Source: Purpureocillium takamizusanense
Lineage: Eukaryota; Ascomycota; Sordariomycetes; Hypocreales; Ophiocordycipitaceae
DNA length: 64,000 bases
Reading direction: 5' to 3'
Assembly (NCBI RefSeq): GCF_022605165.1
Contig: NC_063077.1
Coordinates: forward strand, 930,001 to 994,000
The notes beneath the pieces were generated by a model. It did not search any database. It was not told where the DNA came from and worked only from the letters and a program-made list of their open reading frames with translations. This document shows, piece after piece, positions 10,363-22,153 of the stretch. Every line of letters starts with the position of its first letter. Positions within the stretch are counted from its first letter, which is position 1. The position numbers and the translations under genes are program-made.

Positions 10363-11091
10363 CGGCGGATTGTCTTGTGGTCTCTTCTTTCTTCCTATTT
10401 CTCACACTTTAATCCCCCCTAGTAACTTTCTTATTCGCTCTCCTTTTTCTCGTCTTTGGTTCTCCATGGCGCGGCGTTTTCGTCGTTGGGTAGAATGGGC
10501 CGGTCCGCTTTCGGACGGCGTGGCTTGCATAAGGAGCGGGATACAACGGCGTTGCTCGGGGTGGGAGGGAATCCAAGGCACGCATGCATTCTAGACCAGT
10601 ATCCAGTATATCATACCTCTTCCGTGACAGGAAACGAATATCAAACCAATGCTTCGACTCTGAGCGGGTGTCGGTACCGTCGTAGAATGCTGCAGCCCGT
10701 GCCACCTCACGCCCAGTCCAAGGAGGCACAACACTCTTCACCACGCGCGAATCGGTACATATACACGTAGTTATGCATGTCCGCCGCTGAAGGAGCCGCC
10801 AAGGCAATGTGCAAATTCGCCGCGCCAATCTATCTACCTAAAATGCAGACATGTAGACAATCTCATGCCTTGGGTGCGCCCGCGGTAAAGCCAGCACGCC
10901 TCTTTGGGGGCCACACGTCCGAGCTCATTGCGGGACCTGTCGCCCCTCGTCCTCAGCCCAGCGCATCCATACATCCTTAATTCGTTGCAATCATAAGATG
11001 CCCAACCCCAGGTGGCTGATTCCCCTTTTTGTGCATCATTTCCCATACAGTCACGAGCCAATGTACCTTTTCATCCACATTACTCTTCAAT
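10363..11091. other. Convergent 3' region
   Basis: Lies between the 3' ends of the Ppn2-like gene (+) and transaldolase (-). No gene recognised; it presumably holds both 3' UTRs and polyadenylation signals. Confidence 0.55.
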
Positions 11092-12716
11092 TTACTTGGA
11101 CAGCTTCTCCTTGAGGATGCCCTTGAGGGTGACGGCGTCGGCGGCAAACTTGCTGATGCCCTCGCGAAGCTTCTCGACGGCCATCTGGTCCTCGTTGAAG
11201 TCGAAGCGGAAGAGGGCCTCGTCCTTAATGTAGGAGCGGCGCTCGATGTTTTGGGAGGCGGCGTTGCTGGCATCGAGCTTCTTGGGGACAGCCTCGGTCG
11301 AGTTCATCAGGTCCTCGAGCAGGTTGGGCTGGGTAGGCAAGGTCAGCATTTGGACGCGCCGTTCCATGTCACTGTCGAGACCGGGGTGTCAAGGGGTGAG
11401 TGAGTGCTTACAGAAATGGTCAGGTAGTCGCAGCCAGCAAGCTCGGTAATCTCGCCAGTGCTACGGAAGGAGGCGCCCATGACAATGGTCTTGTAGCCAA
11501 ACTTCTTGTAGTAGTCGAAGATCTTGCGGACCGAGGCGACGCCGGGGTCCTCCTCCTTGGAGTACTCCTTCTTGTTGTGGGCCTTGAACCAGTCGAGAAT
11601 GCGGCCGACGAAGGGGGAGATGAGGAAGGCGCCGGCCTCGGCGGCGCCGATGGCCTGGGGCAGGGAGAACATGAGCGTCAGGTTGCAGTTGATGCCGTGA
11701 TCGCGCTGCAGGATCTCGGCAGCCTTGATGCCCTCCCAGGTGGAGGCGATCTTGATGAGGACACGGTCCTTGGTGATGCCCTGCTCCTTGTAGAGCTGTG
11801 CGGACAAGAGGTGTTAGCGGTGATCGTAGATGAAGAGTTCTGAAGGCGGCGCTCACGTCAATGATGTGCAGGGCCTTGTTGACCGACTCCTTGGTGTCAA
11901 AGGAGTAGCGGGCGTCGACCTCGGTGGAGACCTTGCCGGGGACGATCTTGAGGATCTCCTTGCCGAACTCGACGAGGAGACGGTCGAGGGCGTGCTCGAC
12001 CTGGGAGTCGATGTCGCCGCCCTGGGCCTTGCCGTACTCGACGGCCACGTCCATGAGCTTGGCATACTCAGCCTTCTTGGAGGCGGCCAAGATCAGAGAC
12101 GGGTTCGTCGTGGCATCCTGGGGCTTGTACTTGGCGATGGCTGGAACAGCTACGAGTCAGCATTTCCGGGCTATACGTTCCCACCAGGGGTGCGCTTCGC
12201 GCCCGCTTCGCTTGTTCCCTACGCTGACCAGACGGGCGGCGAGGAGCCGTCGTGCCTGCTCGAGCGGCGAGGCGGGTCGCGAAAGCCGGAGGGCATCGAT
12301 GACGGGGGACTAACAGGCAAAGTCGCCTGGCAGGACGGGTTAGCAAACGGTTTCCTCATAGCAAGCGGATGATGCGGGGATATTTACCAGAGTCGGACAC
12401 GACAACCTATTTGCAGGGAACAAAACAAACAGCGAGTCAGCGAAAATACTCCTTCCAACATCATCACCAGCGCTGCTCCCGCCCTGTGCGCCCATGCGGA
12501 GTTACGCATCGCGGTCGCGCGCCCAGCAAAAAGCGCCTCGCCACCCGGGTTTGGGGCGTCTTGAGAGACAGCTCCCCCTCACACCGGCACCGGCGGGACG
12601 CAATGAGGGGCAGCGAGACGGGGCGGCGAGCGGGCGACCATGGCGGGGTAGCAACAGCGCAGAGGTGTCCAACGTACCGTGCCGGTGGCCTTGAGCTGGT
12701 CGAGAGAGTTGGACAT
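11092..12716 (-). CDS. tal1: Transaldolase
   Basis: Six exons on the minus strand: 12678-12716, 12388-12406, 12315-12326, 11857-12140, 11412-11795 and 11092-11328. Together they give 975 nt, 324 residues, the usual size of eukaryotic transaldolase. The enzyme moves a dihydroxyacetone unit between sugar phosphates in the non-oxidative pentose phosphate pathway. Spliced text gives [40 protein letters not shown]. The family motifs DATTNPS and [10 protein letters not shown] (Schiff-base lysine in the latter) are intact, followed by [20 protein letters not shown]. Two internal exons are only 19 and 12 nt; both have good GT/AG borders (donors GTAAAT and GTTAGT), and without them the conserved VSDSGDFA segment would be lost. 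Confidence 0.95.
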
Positions 12717-14409
12717 GATGGGCGAGGCTATGATTGTAGAGTCGAAGCTGAGATGAATGATTCGAGCAAGAGGGAGGAGGGAGAAAAATCAAGGTCAATT
12801 GTGTCCTGCGTTGATGTGGGCGGGAGAGGCGGAATAAAAAGGGAGCGGGAACGAGTTGGAGGGGGAGCAGTGTCGTCCGGGCTGGGACAAGGTTTTGAGG
12901 CGATGATATAATGGGTGGTTAATTATCCGCCGACGCCCGCCGTCTGGGCTTCTGGGAGGGATGGAGGGAGCGGCCGAGAGGCCCAGTAGGTACTACCTAA
13001 CCAGCCAGCAGGGGCTCCAATACCCGCCTCGTGGGTTCCATCCATGCATCCATCCACTGCGGCGACCGGGAGCCGTGGGAACAGCAGAGCACCTGCAGCT
13101 GTCTGACGGGAACCCAGGAGCACAGGCAGTGTCAGTGTCCTTTTAGCGTCCCAGCAGGCGCACCGAGGGCGCTGTCCCGCGGCGCGGGCACTGACGTAGG
13201 TTGGTTCCGGGTGCCCGCTGCAGGAGGTGATGCGGGCAGTTCCACAGGGGTTGCCGGGCTCCTATCGTTCCTTCCAGGTTAATCGTTCCTTCCAGGTTAT
13301 TAGTAGTTCCAGTGAGCTAGGTACCTTTCTGTACGAATACATCCATAGGCCCTTCAGCCATCCGGGCCGTTCGTGATGGCCGCACAACAGCAGAGCGGCA
13401 CCGCTCAGGGCCTCAGGCGCGGTGTTGCATTCCCCCATTCCGTCTCATTCTCTTCCGAGTTGTCCAAAGTCCCACGGGCGTTGGCTGGCTGACTGGTTGG
13501 ACAATCCATCACCCGTCGTCACGTTCTTCACTCACCCCCTCCACCAATGACTTCATGGCCCCGCGAGAGAGGAGTCCGACCGCCCGTCGTCACCGCCGCC
13601 GCCGCCGCCGCCGCCGGACGCCTGTGCTCCGTCCGTCCCTACCGCTCCACCCCAACAACCCTTTGCCCTCTGTCTCTCACAGAGACGTGCCCCGCCCACC
13701 GGCTCCACCGGGGGAAACCCGCGAACGCCCGGCCCGTCCGCTGCTGCTGCTGCTTGTCAACAGTTCATTGTCGTCTTTTCTGTCTGTTCCGACGTCCAGA
13801 CGTTCCCCTTGGATGCAAGCAGCAGCATCACATAACTGCACGTGAATTTGATGAGCACTACAAAGTAATAACGAGGTACGGCTACATTTCCCAATAGTAG
13901 TCATCCCGTACATGGTTCCAGTGTAGCATCATCCGCATACCATCATGATATCATGGCAAATAAACACACGATCATGTCCCTAACTACTAGGTAACCTTCT
14001 TACCGGCAAGTCTTCCCCTACGAGCCGAGCGTAGAAAACAAAAGTCAACACCATCGCACCAGTAAGCCTCGCGACACCCGTCAAGGACAGAAGGACAGTC
14101 GACCGACTGAGTCGTGACTCGTGAGACCCGTTCCGGCGCGCCCCATCGTCGACGTAAAATTGGAGCACCCGTGGACCGACAAGCGGGCTCTTCGTCTTAA
14201 TATCCACAGCGCGACAAAAGCATCATAACGTCTGTCGATCGCGCAGGTCTTTTATTTCTGTGTGGAAGCTCGCTCTGATACGGACCACGCCGAACCAGGG
14301 CTCCTCATCACTGTCCTATTACTTTCGACTCTTGCTTCATTTATTGTGACAGACGACATCGTAGATACGGTAGTCGCTTTCATCCTCTCAATACGGGAGC
14401 TCGCCCAGT
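12717..14409. other. Intergenic region upstream of transaldolase
   Basis: Holds the transaldolase promoter and the 3' flank of the Tudor-SN gene. A direct repeat of TCGTTCCTTCCAGGTTA lies at about 13265-13300. A (CCG)n tract around 13585-13616 makes short Arg/Ala-rich ORFs that I do not accept as genes. Confidence 0.5.
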
Positions 14410-17064
14410 CTAGTCCTCCGTGATGTCACCATACTCCCACATGCCGCGGCGCTCCTGCTTCGCCTGGCTCTCCACCTCGCGCAGGTGCTTCAGGTATGGC
14501 TCAAACGCCTTGCTGCGCTCCCACGCCTTGAGCTTCTTGGGCACCATGCCGTAGCCACCAGCCAGCACCTCCTTGTTGATCGAGTCGTTGAGGCCCGGCA
14601 GCTCATTGTTCGACTTGGGATCGTACAGCGTGATGTAGCTCACATTCTCCTTGTTGTCCACAAAGTCGAAGCTGCCCACTAGCCGCTTACCCTCCGTCAG
14701 CTCCGCAATGTACCCAATGGCCTCATCAAAGTAGTCGGCCCCCGTCGGGAGCTGCACAAAGGACAGCGATGCGTCCACGGCCTGCGCCTTGAGCTTCTGC
14801 GTGCCGAAGTGGCCCTGGTCCAGCGGCCTCAGGCTCGACCATGGTACCTTCTCGCTGTTGCCGTAGTCGACGAACATGACCTCGGCCACCTTGGCGGCGC
14901 GGTCGTTGGCGCGGACGCGTGCGCGGTACCACTGGCCATCCGCGGAGAACTTGGCGGACACAAAGTCGCCCGCCTTGGGGGCATCGCCCAGCGGCTTGCT
15001 GTTCTTAGAGTCCAGGTGGAACTTGCGGAACTCGTTCATCAGCGTCTCCAGCGCCGACGTGCCCTTGCCGATCTCTTGGATCTTGATCTTGCCGTTGCTG
15101 TCGATGTTGGTGATCATGACGTCCCGGTAATCGGTCGGCCGCTTGTCCAGCGTCACCTCGCTCTCCTGTGGCGTCTCCTCGGGCGCCTCCTCCTCGCCGT
15201 TCTCCTCCTGCGAGGGGTCGTAGTCGTGCCACAGGCCCTTCTTGCCTTCCTTGGCCCTCTTCTCGGCGGCGAACAGTTCTGTAGAGTTGCCGGACTTCTC
15301 GGCCGAGTAGGCGTGCACCGATGCGAGGCCCTCCTCGACCAGCACCTTGGCGAAGTTCTCGCGGTTAATGTACAGCTCGCCGATGAAGCCGCCGACCTTG
15401 TCCATGTCGTGGATGTCGACCTCACAGTCGCGCTGGTTGCATCTCCGATTCGCCAGCTCCAGCGCCTCCTTGCCAAACGGCTCGCCGCCCTCTCCGTCAG
15501 CGCGAGGAGCGCGAGGGGCGCGGATACCACCCAGCACCATGGTGAGCTTGATGTTCTCCCGAGGAATGAGGACAGTGAAGCGGGACCCGGCCTTGCAAAA
15601 GTCGACAATGGCAGGAACCTTCTTCTGACGCTGCAGCGTGGCCAGCATGATCTTTGCCTTTTGGGCATTGTCAGACAAGTCGGTGTACTGCTTCGCCTTT
15701 TGAGGCTTGCCGGACCACATGCCCTTGCCCTCTTCCTTGGCCTTTTCTTGCGCAGCGAGGAGCTCGTCGTAGTTGGACGCACGGTCCGTGTCGTCCTTGC
15801 GGTGTCGGATGACCGAGGCCCACCCAGCTTCAACCAGCATCAAGCCAATGTTCTTCCCCTTCTCCGTGACAGTGGCGACCTCTCTGGCCTCAAAGCCCTC
15901 CGTCGCCGGCTTCGTTCCGTCGATGCTGATCTTGACGTGCTTCCCAATCACCTTCTGGCGAAGAAATTCCTTGGCTTCGTCACGGAACGGGCTCTCGGAA
16001 GGCTCGCCGGCGCGAGGGCCGCGGACGCTGGAGAAGTTGATTCGCTTCTCGGCGGTGCCGGCCTTGTTCTTGACAATGATGGTGTCGGCGCCGACAATCT
16101 TGGTAACGGTCATCTCCTGGCTGCCGGCCTCGGTCTTGGCGACGTGGTTCTTGTGGATGCGAAGCTTCTTGGACTGAGCCTGCTTCTCGGCAGCACGTAG
16201 AGCCGCCATTTTCTCGCCCAGCATGGTGGAGTGGAAGTCGTTGCAACGGGCGAGACCGTCTTGCAGAAGGAACTCGGCGATGTTGCCGCGAGGGTGGATA
16301 ATGTTGGCAACAAGTTGGCCCTGGGCACTCGCACCAACAATCTCGACCTTGACCTGGCGCTGAAGCAGCCTCGTCTCAACGAATTGGCGGGCCTCGTTGG
16401 CATACTCCTCGGCCGGGTGCGTGGCGCCCGTAGACGGCACCAGCCTCTCGGTGGATGGCGTGCGGACACCGGCGAGGAGGGTCATGGGCTGGACGTGCTT
16501 CTTGTCCGAGAGCAGCAGGCGGACGAGCAAGCGGTCACCGCTTAAAACGCGCTCCACGATGCCGTCGACCGTCTTGCCCTTCCACTCCTTCATGAAGTCG
16601 GGGCCGCCGAGGTCGTTCTGCAGCTCGATGACGCCGCCCACGCCAGCCCACAGGCCCTTGCCCTCGCTCTTGGCCTGCGACTCGAGGGCGCGGAGCTTCT
16701 CGAGCTTCTCCAGGATCTCCTCCGACTCCTCTTTCCGGCCGGCATCCTCGCGGACCTTTAGCCAGCCAGCCTTGACGAGCTCGTCGGGCAGCTCAGTGCC
16801 GTCCTTGAGCTTGGCGGTGCCGAACTCGCGGCCGGACGGGACGGCATAGTGGACGGTGCATTGCACGGGCTTGCCGACGACGAGGTTTCGCAGGTACTCG
16901 CGGGACTGGAAGGCGAAGGGCTCGTCGCCGTCTCGTCTCAGGTGCGGGGCACTGACGTAGGCGAGCGAGAGGGTTCGTTCGGCGGCGGGGTTATTGGGGC
17001 TCGTCAGCACCAAGGTGTCGCCGCTATGGACGCTCTTGACGTTGCCGATGAAGGTTTTGGACAT
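14410..17064 (-). CDS. snd1: Tudor-SN / SND1 (staphylococcal nuclease domain-containing protein)
   Basis: Single exon, 884 residues. Four tandem SN-like (OB-fold) domains start near residues 1 (TFIGNVKSVHSGDTLVL), 165 (KTVDGIVERVLSGDRLLVRL), 325 (EMTVTKIVGADTIIVKN) and 490 (VPAIVDFCKAGSRFTVLIPR). A Tudor domain follows near 695-760 (GDFVSAKFSADGQWYRARV, then VMFVDYGNSEKVPW), embedded in a fifth, split SN domain as in SND1. The protein is a conserved RNA-binding factor and structure-tolerant nuclease linked to RNA processing and stress granules in other eukaryotes. Length and domain order match the family. Lack of introns in a 2.6-kb gene contrasts with its intron-rich neighbours. Confidence 0.95.
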   Translation of the reverse strand: MSKTFIGNVKSVHSGDTLVLTSPNNPAAERTLSLAYVSAPHLRRDGDEPFAFQSREYLRNLVVGKPVQCTVHYAVPSGREFGTAKLKDGTELPDELVKAGWLKVREDAGRKEESEEILEKLEKLRALESQAKSEGKGLWAGVGGVIELQNDLGGPDFMKEWKGKTVDGIVERVLSGDRLLVRLLLSDKKHVQPMTLLAGVRTPSTERLVPSTGATHPAEEYANEARQFVETRLLQRQVKVEIVGASAQGQLVANIIHPRGNIAEFLLQDGLARCNDFHSTMLGEKMAALRAAEKQAQSKKLRIHKNHVAKTEAGSQEMTVTKIVGADTIIVKNKAGTAEKRINFSSVRGPRAGEPSESPFRDEAKEFLRQKVIGKHVKISIDGTKPATEGFEAREVATVTEKGKNIGLMLVEAGWASVIRHRKDDTDRASNYDELLAAQEKAKEEGKGMWSGKPQKAKQYTDLSDNAQKAKIMLATLQRQKKVPAIVDFCKAGSRFTVLIPRENIKLTMVLGGIRAPRAPRADGEGGEPFGKEALELANRRCNQRDCEVDIHDMDKVGGFIGELYINRENFAKVLVEEGLASVHAYSAEKSGNSTELFAAEKRAKEGKKGLWHDYDPSQEENGEEEAPEETPQESEVTLDKRPTDYRDVMITNIDSNGKIKIQEIGKGTSALETLMNEFRKFHLDSKNSKPLGDAPKAGDFVSAKFSADGQWYRARVRANDRAAKVAEVMFVDYGNSEKVPWSSLRPLDQGHFGTQKLKAQAVDASLSFVQLPTGADYFDEAIGYIAELTEGKRLVGSFDFVDNKENVSYITLYDPKSNNELPGLNDSINKEVLAGGYGMVPKKLKAWERSKAFEPYLKHLREVESQAKQERRGMWEYGDITED

Positions 17065-18225
17065 GGTGGAGGACCGGTAGGCGGGCTAGACGAGCTTCGT
17101 CGTTAGCCAGCCGTGTCTCGACATGGACATTGCAGCGGGTCGACGAGTGAGTGCCAGGTCTGTGACCTAGTCGACGGCCTCCGGTCATGAGCATTCGGAG
17201 GAGCTGCGAGACCCGCACAGGTGCATGTCGCGATGCGTCCATGTCAGGAGCCTTTGCAGCCCAACGTGGCGTCCTGAGATACAGCCATCCATCCACCGCC
17301 ATTTGAGCGCAGCAGCAAATATTACCTATGGCACTGGTCCAGTGCCGGACCATTGACTGGTAGAATTGGGTTCACTTACTTGCCAGACAAGAGCACGTGG
17401 CCGGAAGAAGGGGGAGAGGGAACAAGCTATTCAATGAGCCAGCTCCTAGGTGGTTGATTGAGGCGATGATGCGAAGGAGAGCTTGGCCCGTGGGACGACG
17501 AGCGTTGCTACTCGCGTGCCTTTTGGCCAGATGTCACCAATTTGGGCAGGCCGACGCTGTGGGGCTCATCCAAGCTCCAGGGGACCGGCTCCACCCATGC
17601 TTCGAGTCTCCACGAGGAGGCCGAGGGGCGGTCAAAAAAAGAAACGAGACCTGTGATTGTGGCGTCGATAGTACTCTAGATGAAGAGCGGTTGCTGCTCG
17701 TTTTTTTGTCACTCAAAGGCGGGGCAGAAGCCACCAGAAGCTATTTTGTGCGGGGCGGAGGCTTCAGCTTCCACCCAAGCTCCCCAGAATGGGCGTGAAC
17801 ATGGCGTCGCACATGGTGTCAATGGCAGCCAGCACCAGCTAGCCGGCTGTCTGAGGACCATCCATGCGTGCCGGCAGATACTTCGTGTCATATTCTTCAG
17901 TGTGTGCGTACGAGGCAGGGCTGCGCAGTCATGGAGTTGAGGTAACAGCGCACACAGGATTTCGGCTACGCACTACTGACGTTGCTACCCCTCATCTGTG
18001 CAGCCGGTGATGTCAACGCCGAGCCGAGGGATGTCGCCCATGTGGACAGCTTCAACACGACCTCAGATAGCTGCTTGGTGGCATCTTGGGAACTTGGGTG
18101 TCCAATTGAGCATACTATGGCACCAATCTTCATCCGTAAAACTCCCATCTTGTCATTCTTGACGCTTTTTTGGTGGCGGCGGTGCCTTTTCCTGTGCCTT
18201 GCGTGGCACTGCGTGGGCAAGCAAA
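17065..18225. other. Intergenic region between Tudor-SN and SOD1
   Basis: Holds the Tudor-SN promoter and the 3' flank of SOD1. Short ORFs on both strands show no family features. No RNA gene recognised. Confidence 0.5.
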
Positions 18226-19399
18226 TTAGTTGGAGATGCCGATAACGCCTGGGGTCAATTCGTCAGCACCTCTTATAATACGCATTGTTTGATGTCCCGA
18301 CGGGTGTAGGTTATGAACATACCGCAGGCGGGACGAGGGCCGGCGTTGCCAGTCTTGAGAGACTCCTCGTTGCCGCCCTTGCCAAGGTCGTCGGTGCCGG
18401 CGTGAATAACGACGGTGCGCTGCAGGAACGATGCTCAGTTAGCCGTGATCTCAATGCCCCTTCTGCGTGGCCCTCTCCTGGGCGGTGGACCTACGCCGAT
18501 GATGCTGTGGGGGCCGATCAGCTTGATGTGCTTGTCAGACACGGAGCCCTTGGCGTTGCCCTGGGCGTCGGTCTCGACGTTGCCGAGATCGCCAACGTGA
18601 CGGTCCTCGTCCGAGGGAGCACCGTGCTTCTTGCCGTGGGGGTTGACTATCGGGGACTCTGGTCAGTCGGCTGTTAAGGTGCCATTGGGAGAGGGGGGCA
18701 GGCAGGTAGCGAGGGCTCTGCCCCGCCTGATAGCGTGATCTAGAGGGGGGGGGGCACGTACAGTGAGGGCCGGCAGAGGTGCAGCCGTTGGTGTTGTCGC
18801 CAAAGGTGTGGATGTGGAAGCCGCGCTTCGCGTTGGCATCGTTGCCCGTGATGTCCCAGGTGACCTTGGTGGGAGCGGACTCGGACTCCTGCTCGAAGAT
18901 GACGTTACCCGTGACCTTGGAGTCACCACGGAGGACAGCGACTGCAGAAGACGAGACGGGTTAGCCAGTCAGTCAGTCAGGGACCGCAGCTGCTCGACGT
19001 CACTGGGGACTCGCGCGACACCCGACGAGGGGTAGGGAGCTGCCCATTCAGGGCCGCCATGTCCATCAAGGGACTCGGTGCCGCCGAACCCGTAAGAAGG
19101 GTCGCATGTCCACGTCGGACAGAAGCAAACGAAGCTGCGCCCATCAGGGTAGCCAAGGCGGCTGTTCGCGCGGCTCAGGGGGCGGGCGCCTCGAAAGGGG
19201 GTGCGGTGCGTTCGTCGATAAAAAAAAACTCCCTCAAACCAGCTCGCAGCCAGCACACAAAAAGGGCAGAGCACCCCCCTCCTCCCTCCCTCCCCCGTTG
19301 CTTCAGACGCGCCTACAAGTGCAGCGGCCCGACCCAACCCCAGACACACACACGGGGGACCGCAAAGGGTGCAGGAGGAGACGTACCGGCCTTGACCAT
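18226..19399 (-). CDS. sod1: Cu/Zn superoxide dismutase, cytosolic
   Basis: Five exons on the minus strand: 19387-19399, 18762-18941, 18495-18646, 18323-18419 and 18226-18248. Together they give 465 nt, 154 residues, the standard length. The enzyme disproportionates superoxide to oxygen and hydrogen peroxide. The copper and zinc ligands are visible in [31 protein letters not shown] and [16 protein letters not shown]. The disulfide cysteines are in NGCTSAG and PACGVIGI. No targeting sequence precedes [14 protein letters not shown], so the protein is predicted cytosolic. The first coding exon is only 13 nt and the last 23 nt. All introns begin GT and end AG. Confidence 0.97.
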
Positions 19400-20599
19400 T
19401 TTGGCGGTATTGAATGTTTCTTTGTCGGTTGTTCTTCTGGTGATTCTTTACCGGAGGTGGGAAGGGGAGGATTGAGGAGTTTTGGCAAAACGATGACGCG
19501 AGAGTGGAGAGGGGGGAGGAGGGGAGTCGATGGGTTTTGAAACGCGAGGGGAGGAGCAGTGGACGGACGGGTTCGCACCAAAGCATGAAGTCCGTCCACT
19601 CACTCACGCACTCTCTACAGTCCCGGCGAGCGACAGCGGAACCACACCAGCAGCACCAACCTCGGGACAAGGCGCGACGAGATTGAGCCAAACCGTCCGA
19701 CCCCGTTGCCGGCGCGGAGTTACGAGGCCGCGGCTAGTGCTTGGGATTATGGCTGGTGGGGTATCGTCCGGCCCCTCCGCTACTGGTGAGCTCGGCGCCT
19801 GCAGTACCTCACGGTACCGCGCTGCCCTCACTATCCAAGCTGTCCCATACCAGTAAAGAGAGCGCAGAGCGGGGCCATGGGGGGGGGAGCTCCAGCACAG
19901 CTCTGCCGCCCGCGACCCCTTCCAGAGGAGAAGACGGGCGAGGCCAGTGAAGGTGAGGGGCAACGGCCGCGAACCTCTCATCTCACGCGAAAGGGGACAA
20001 CAGAGCTGGGGGCCCATCGTATGCATGCAGCTGCTGCGTCATTCTTTGCGCATGCCGACACCTACTATTATGATGGCAAAACCGAAACCAACCCGCTGAC
20101 ACATGCCCGACACATGCCCCGTCGAGCAAGTGCTCAACAAATCCATGGCAGCGTACGAAGTACACCTACGGCATTGAGACAAGTCGCCCCTCCCACACGC
20201 TACACAGTGGCCTTCGTGTTGTCGCGCTGATTGCAGTCCAATTATCACGTCACTGAGTGACTCAAAAGATGTCTGGAAACGTGCGCTCAAGCTCGCGGTT
20301 CCATGTATGCTTAAAAATGCGGAAAGAGGAGACGAGGTGCGGGGGAGGGCCGAATGCAAGCTTGCAGTCTGCTCGCCATATGTCGCCCGGCATACCACCG
20401 CCATTGACCGCGTCCAAGGCTATCAACAACAGTATCGAACGCAGACCTAGTACTTCGTACAATTTGTAGGATTGACAAGACGCCCGCTAATACTGACTAT
20501 ATAAGCAAAATATCACAGATGCGAAGGAGGACCCAACCAAGGATTTACAAGAAGGGTTCCCGGGAATATACCACCGTAAATGCTTGCTTGCTCGCTCGC
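19400..20599. other. Intergenic region upstream of SOD1
   Basis: Contains the SOD1 promoter and leader and, toward 20.6 kb, the 3' flank of the P450. No convincing gene was found; ORFs on both strands lack family features. Confidence 0.5.
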
Positions 20600-22153
20600 T
20601 CATGTCTGCGCTCGCCGCACCAGCGCAACCGCTCGCTCGTCGCGCGGGACGATGCGGCAGGGAAAGAGCTTTGGGTGGCTCGTCAGGCCCTGCGTCAGCT
20701 CCACCTCGGGCTCAATCTCGTTGCCGTGCTCGTCGCGCTCCCTTTCAATGCGCATTGTGCTCAGGATCGAGGCCACGACGATCCATATACTCGCCTCGGC
20801 CAGGTGCTTGCCGATACATACGCGGCGGCCGAAGCCGAACTGGCCGCTGGGGAGCGGCTCGCCCAGCCCGCCCTGGTCCGCCGGCACGAACCGGTCCGGG
20901 TTGAACACGTCCGGTTCCGAGTAGGTGTCCGGGTCGTGCGTCATGGCCCGCGCGTTGGCGTACACAAAGGAGCCCGCGGGGATCCAGTAGCCGTTGTAGA
21001 CATCATCATCGAGCGAGCGATGGGGCACGCCGATGGGCGACACGGGGCACCAGCGCAGCGCCTCCTGCACAATGTAGTCAATGTACGTCAGGCGCGGCCG
21101 GTCGGCAAACGACGGCAGCCTGTCGCGCCCGACCACGTCGTCGAGCTGCCGCCGCGCCTTGTCCTGCACTTCCGGGCGCAGCACCATATTGAGGATGACG
21201 ACGAGCAACGTCGCCCATGTCGTGTCCTGGCCGGCCGCGAAGACGGCGCCGGCGGCGCCCTTGATGTCGTCGTGCGTCAGCTCAGGCGTCTCCCCCCGTG
21301 CGAGCTGACCCTCGCGCTGGTCCAGCATCTCCTCCATGAGGGAGGGCTTGCGATCCCGCGTCGCGAGCACCGCCTCAAACGGCCGGTCGTGCAGGTTGCG
21401 GATGGCCCACCCCCAGTCACTGGCAAAGCGGAGGGAGCGGTCGTGCAAAAAGCGCGGCAGCCAGCGTAAGAAGGGGAAGAAGTCGACGGGGGTGCCGGCC
21501 GGGGCGCCGCCATGGCCCAGAGCGTAGCTCGCGTCGGAAGCGACCTGGATAAAGGGGTCGTCGTCGCTGTCGACGGTGATGCCGAAGCCGATACCGAGGA
21601 CGACGGCGGTGGCGAAGCGGCGCAGGGCCTGGTCCCAGCCGGCGGGCCCGCGCTCGAGGAAGCCGTTGAGCATGATGGCCGTCTCGCGACACTGCAGCGG
21701 CTGGTATTGGACGATACTGCCCTTCTGGAAACTCCTCTGCAAGATGCGGCGGTGGATGCGGAAGTCAGGCCCGTGAGGCAGAAAGGTCAGCGTCTTGCGC
21801 CAGCCCATGACCTCGAAGAGGACGAAGCGCGGGCGGTCGCAGTAGTTGGCGCCGCGCTTGTCGAGCAGGTCGACGGCAGCGCGGACCGAGTTGAGGACGA
21901 CGACGGGCTGGCCGAGGACGCGCAAGAACAGCACGTCGGAGCCGTACTCGCGCGACCAGCGCATGTAGGCGTACTCGGGCCCATAGGCGGGGACGACGCG
22001 GAGATGACCCAAGACGGGCTCGCCGGGCGGGCCGGGCGGCAGCGGCGGGCGTCCTCGGGGCCGGGAGACGATGAAGGCGGCGGCGGCGGCGGCGGCGAGG
22101 AGGAGGAGGAGGGTCAGCCCGGCCGGGCCCAGCAAGAGGCGCGCGAGGGCCAT
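20600..22153 (-). CDS. Cytochrome P450 monooxygenase, microsomal, CYP2-like fungal family
   Basis: Single exon, 517 residues. An N-terminal membrane anchor of leucines and alanines (residues about 8-28) is followed by the proline hinge RPPLPPGPPGEPVLGHL. The I-helix motif is AGQDTTWA. The K-helix ExxR is in VQEALRWCPV, the PERF-like region is FNPDRFVP, and the haem loop is FGFGRRVCIGK with the cysteine ligand. The sequence resembles fungal P450s often annotated as O-methylsterigmatocystin oxidoreductase-like, but substrate cannot be read from sequence. No biosynthetic backbone gene or tailoring enzymes sit next to it, so it does not look like part of a metabolite cluster. The redox partner would be the general P450 reductase encoded elsewhere. 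Confidence 0.94.
   Translation of the reverse strand: MALARLLLGPAGLTLLLLLAAAAAAAFIVSRPRGRPPLPPGPPGEPVLGHLRVVPAYGPEYAYMRWSREYGSDVLFLRVLGQPVVVLNSVRAAVDLLDKRGANYCDRPRFVLFEVMGWRKTLTFLPHGPDFRIHRRILQRSFQKGSIVQYQPLQCRETAIMLNGFLERGPAGWDQALRRFATAVVLGIGFGITVDSDDDPFIQVASDASYALGHGGAPAGTPVDFFPFLRWLPRFLHDRSLRFASDWGWAIRNLHDRPFEAVLATRDRKPSLMEEMLDQREGQLARGETPELTHDDIKGAAGAVFAAGQDTTWATLLVVILNMVLRPEVQDKARRQLDDVVGRDRLPSFADRPRLTYIDYIVQEALRWCPVSPIGVPHRSLDDDVYNGYWIPAGSFVYANARAMTHDPDTYSEPDVFNPDRFVPADQGGLGEPLPSGQFGFGRRVCIGKHLAEASIWIVVASILSTMRIERERDEHGNEIEPEVELTQGLTSHPKLFPCRIVPRDERAVALVRRAQT

Noticed and set aside
14809..16200. 463-residue plus-strand ORF inside the Tudor-SN gene
   Set aside because: Shadow of a high-GC coding strand; the minus-strand product is an obvious SND1 orthologue.
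20600..22153. P450 as part of a secondary-metabolite cluster
   Set aside because: No polyketide synthase, peptide synthetase, terpene synthase, transporter or cluster regulator lies in the flanks; neighbours are SOD1 and a secreted-protein gene.
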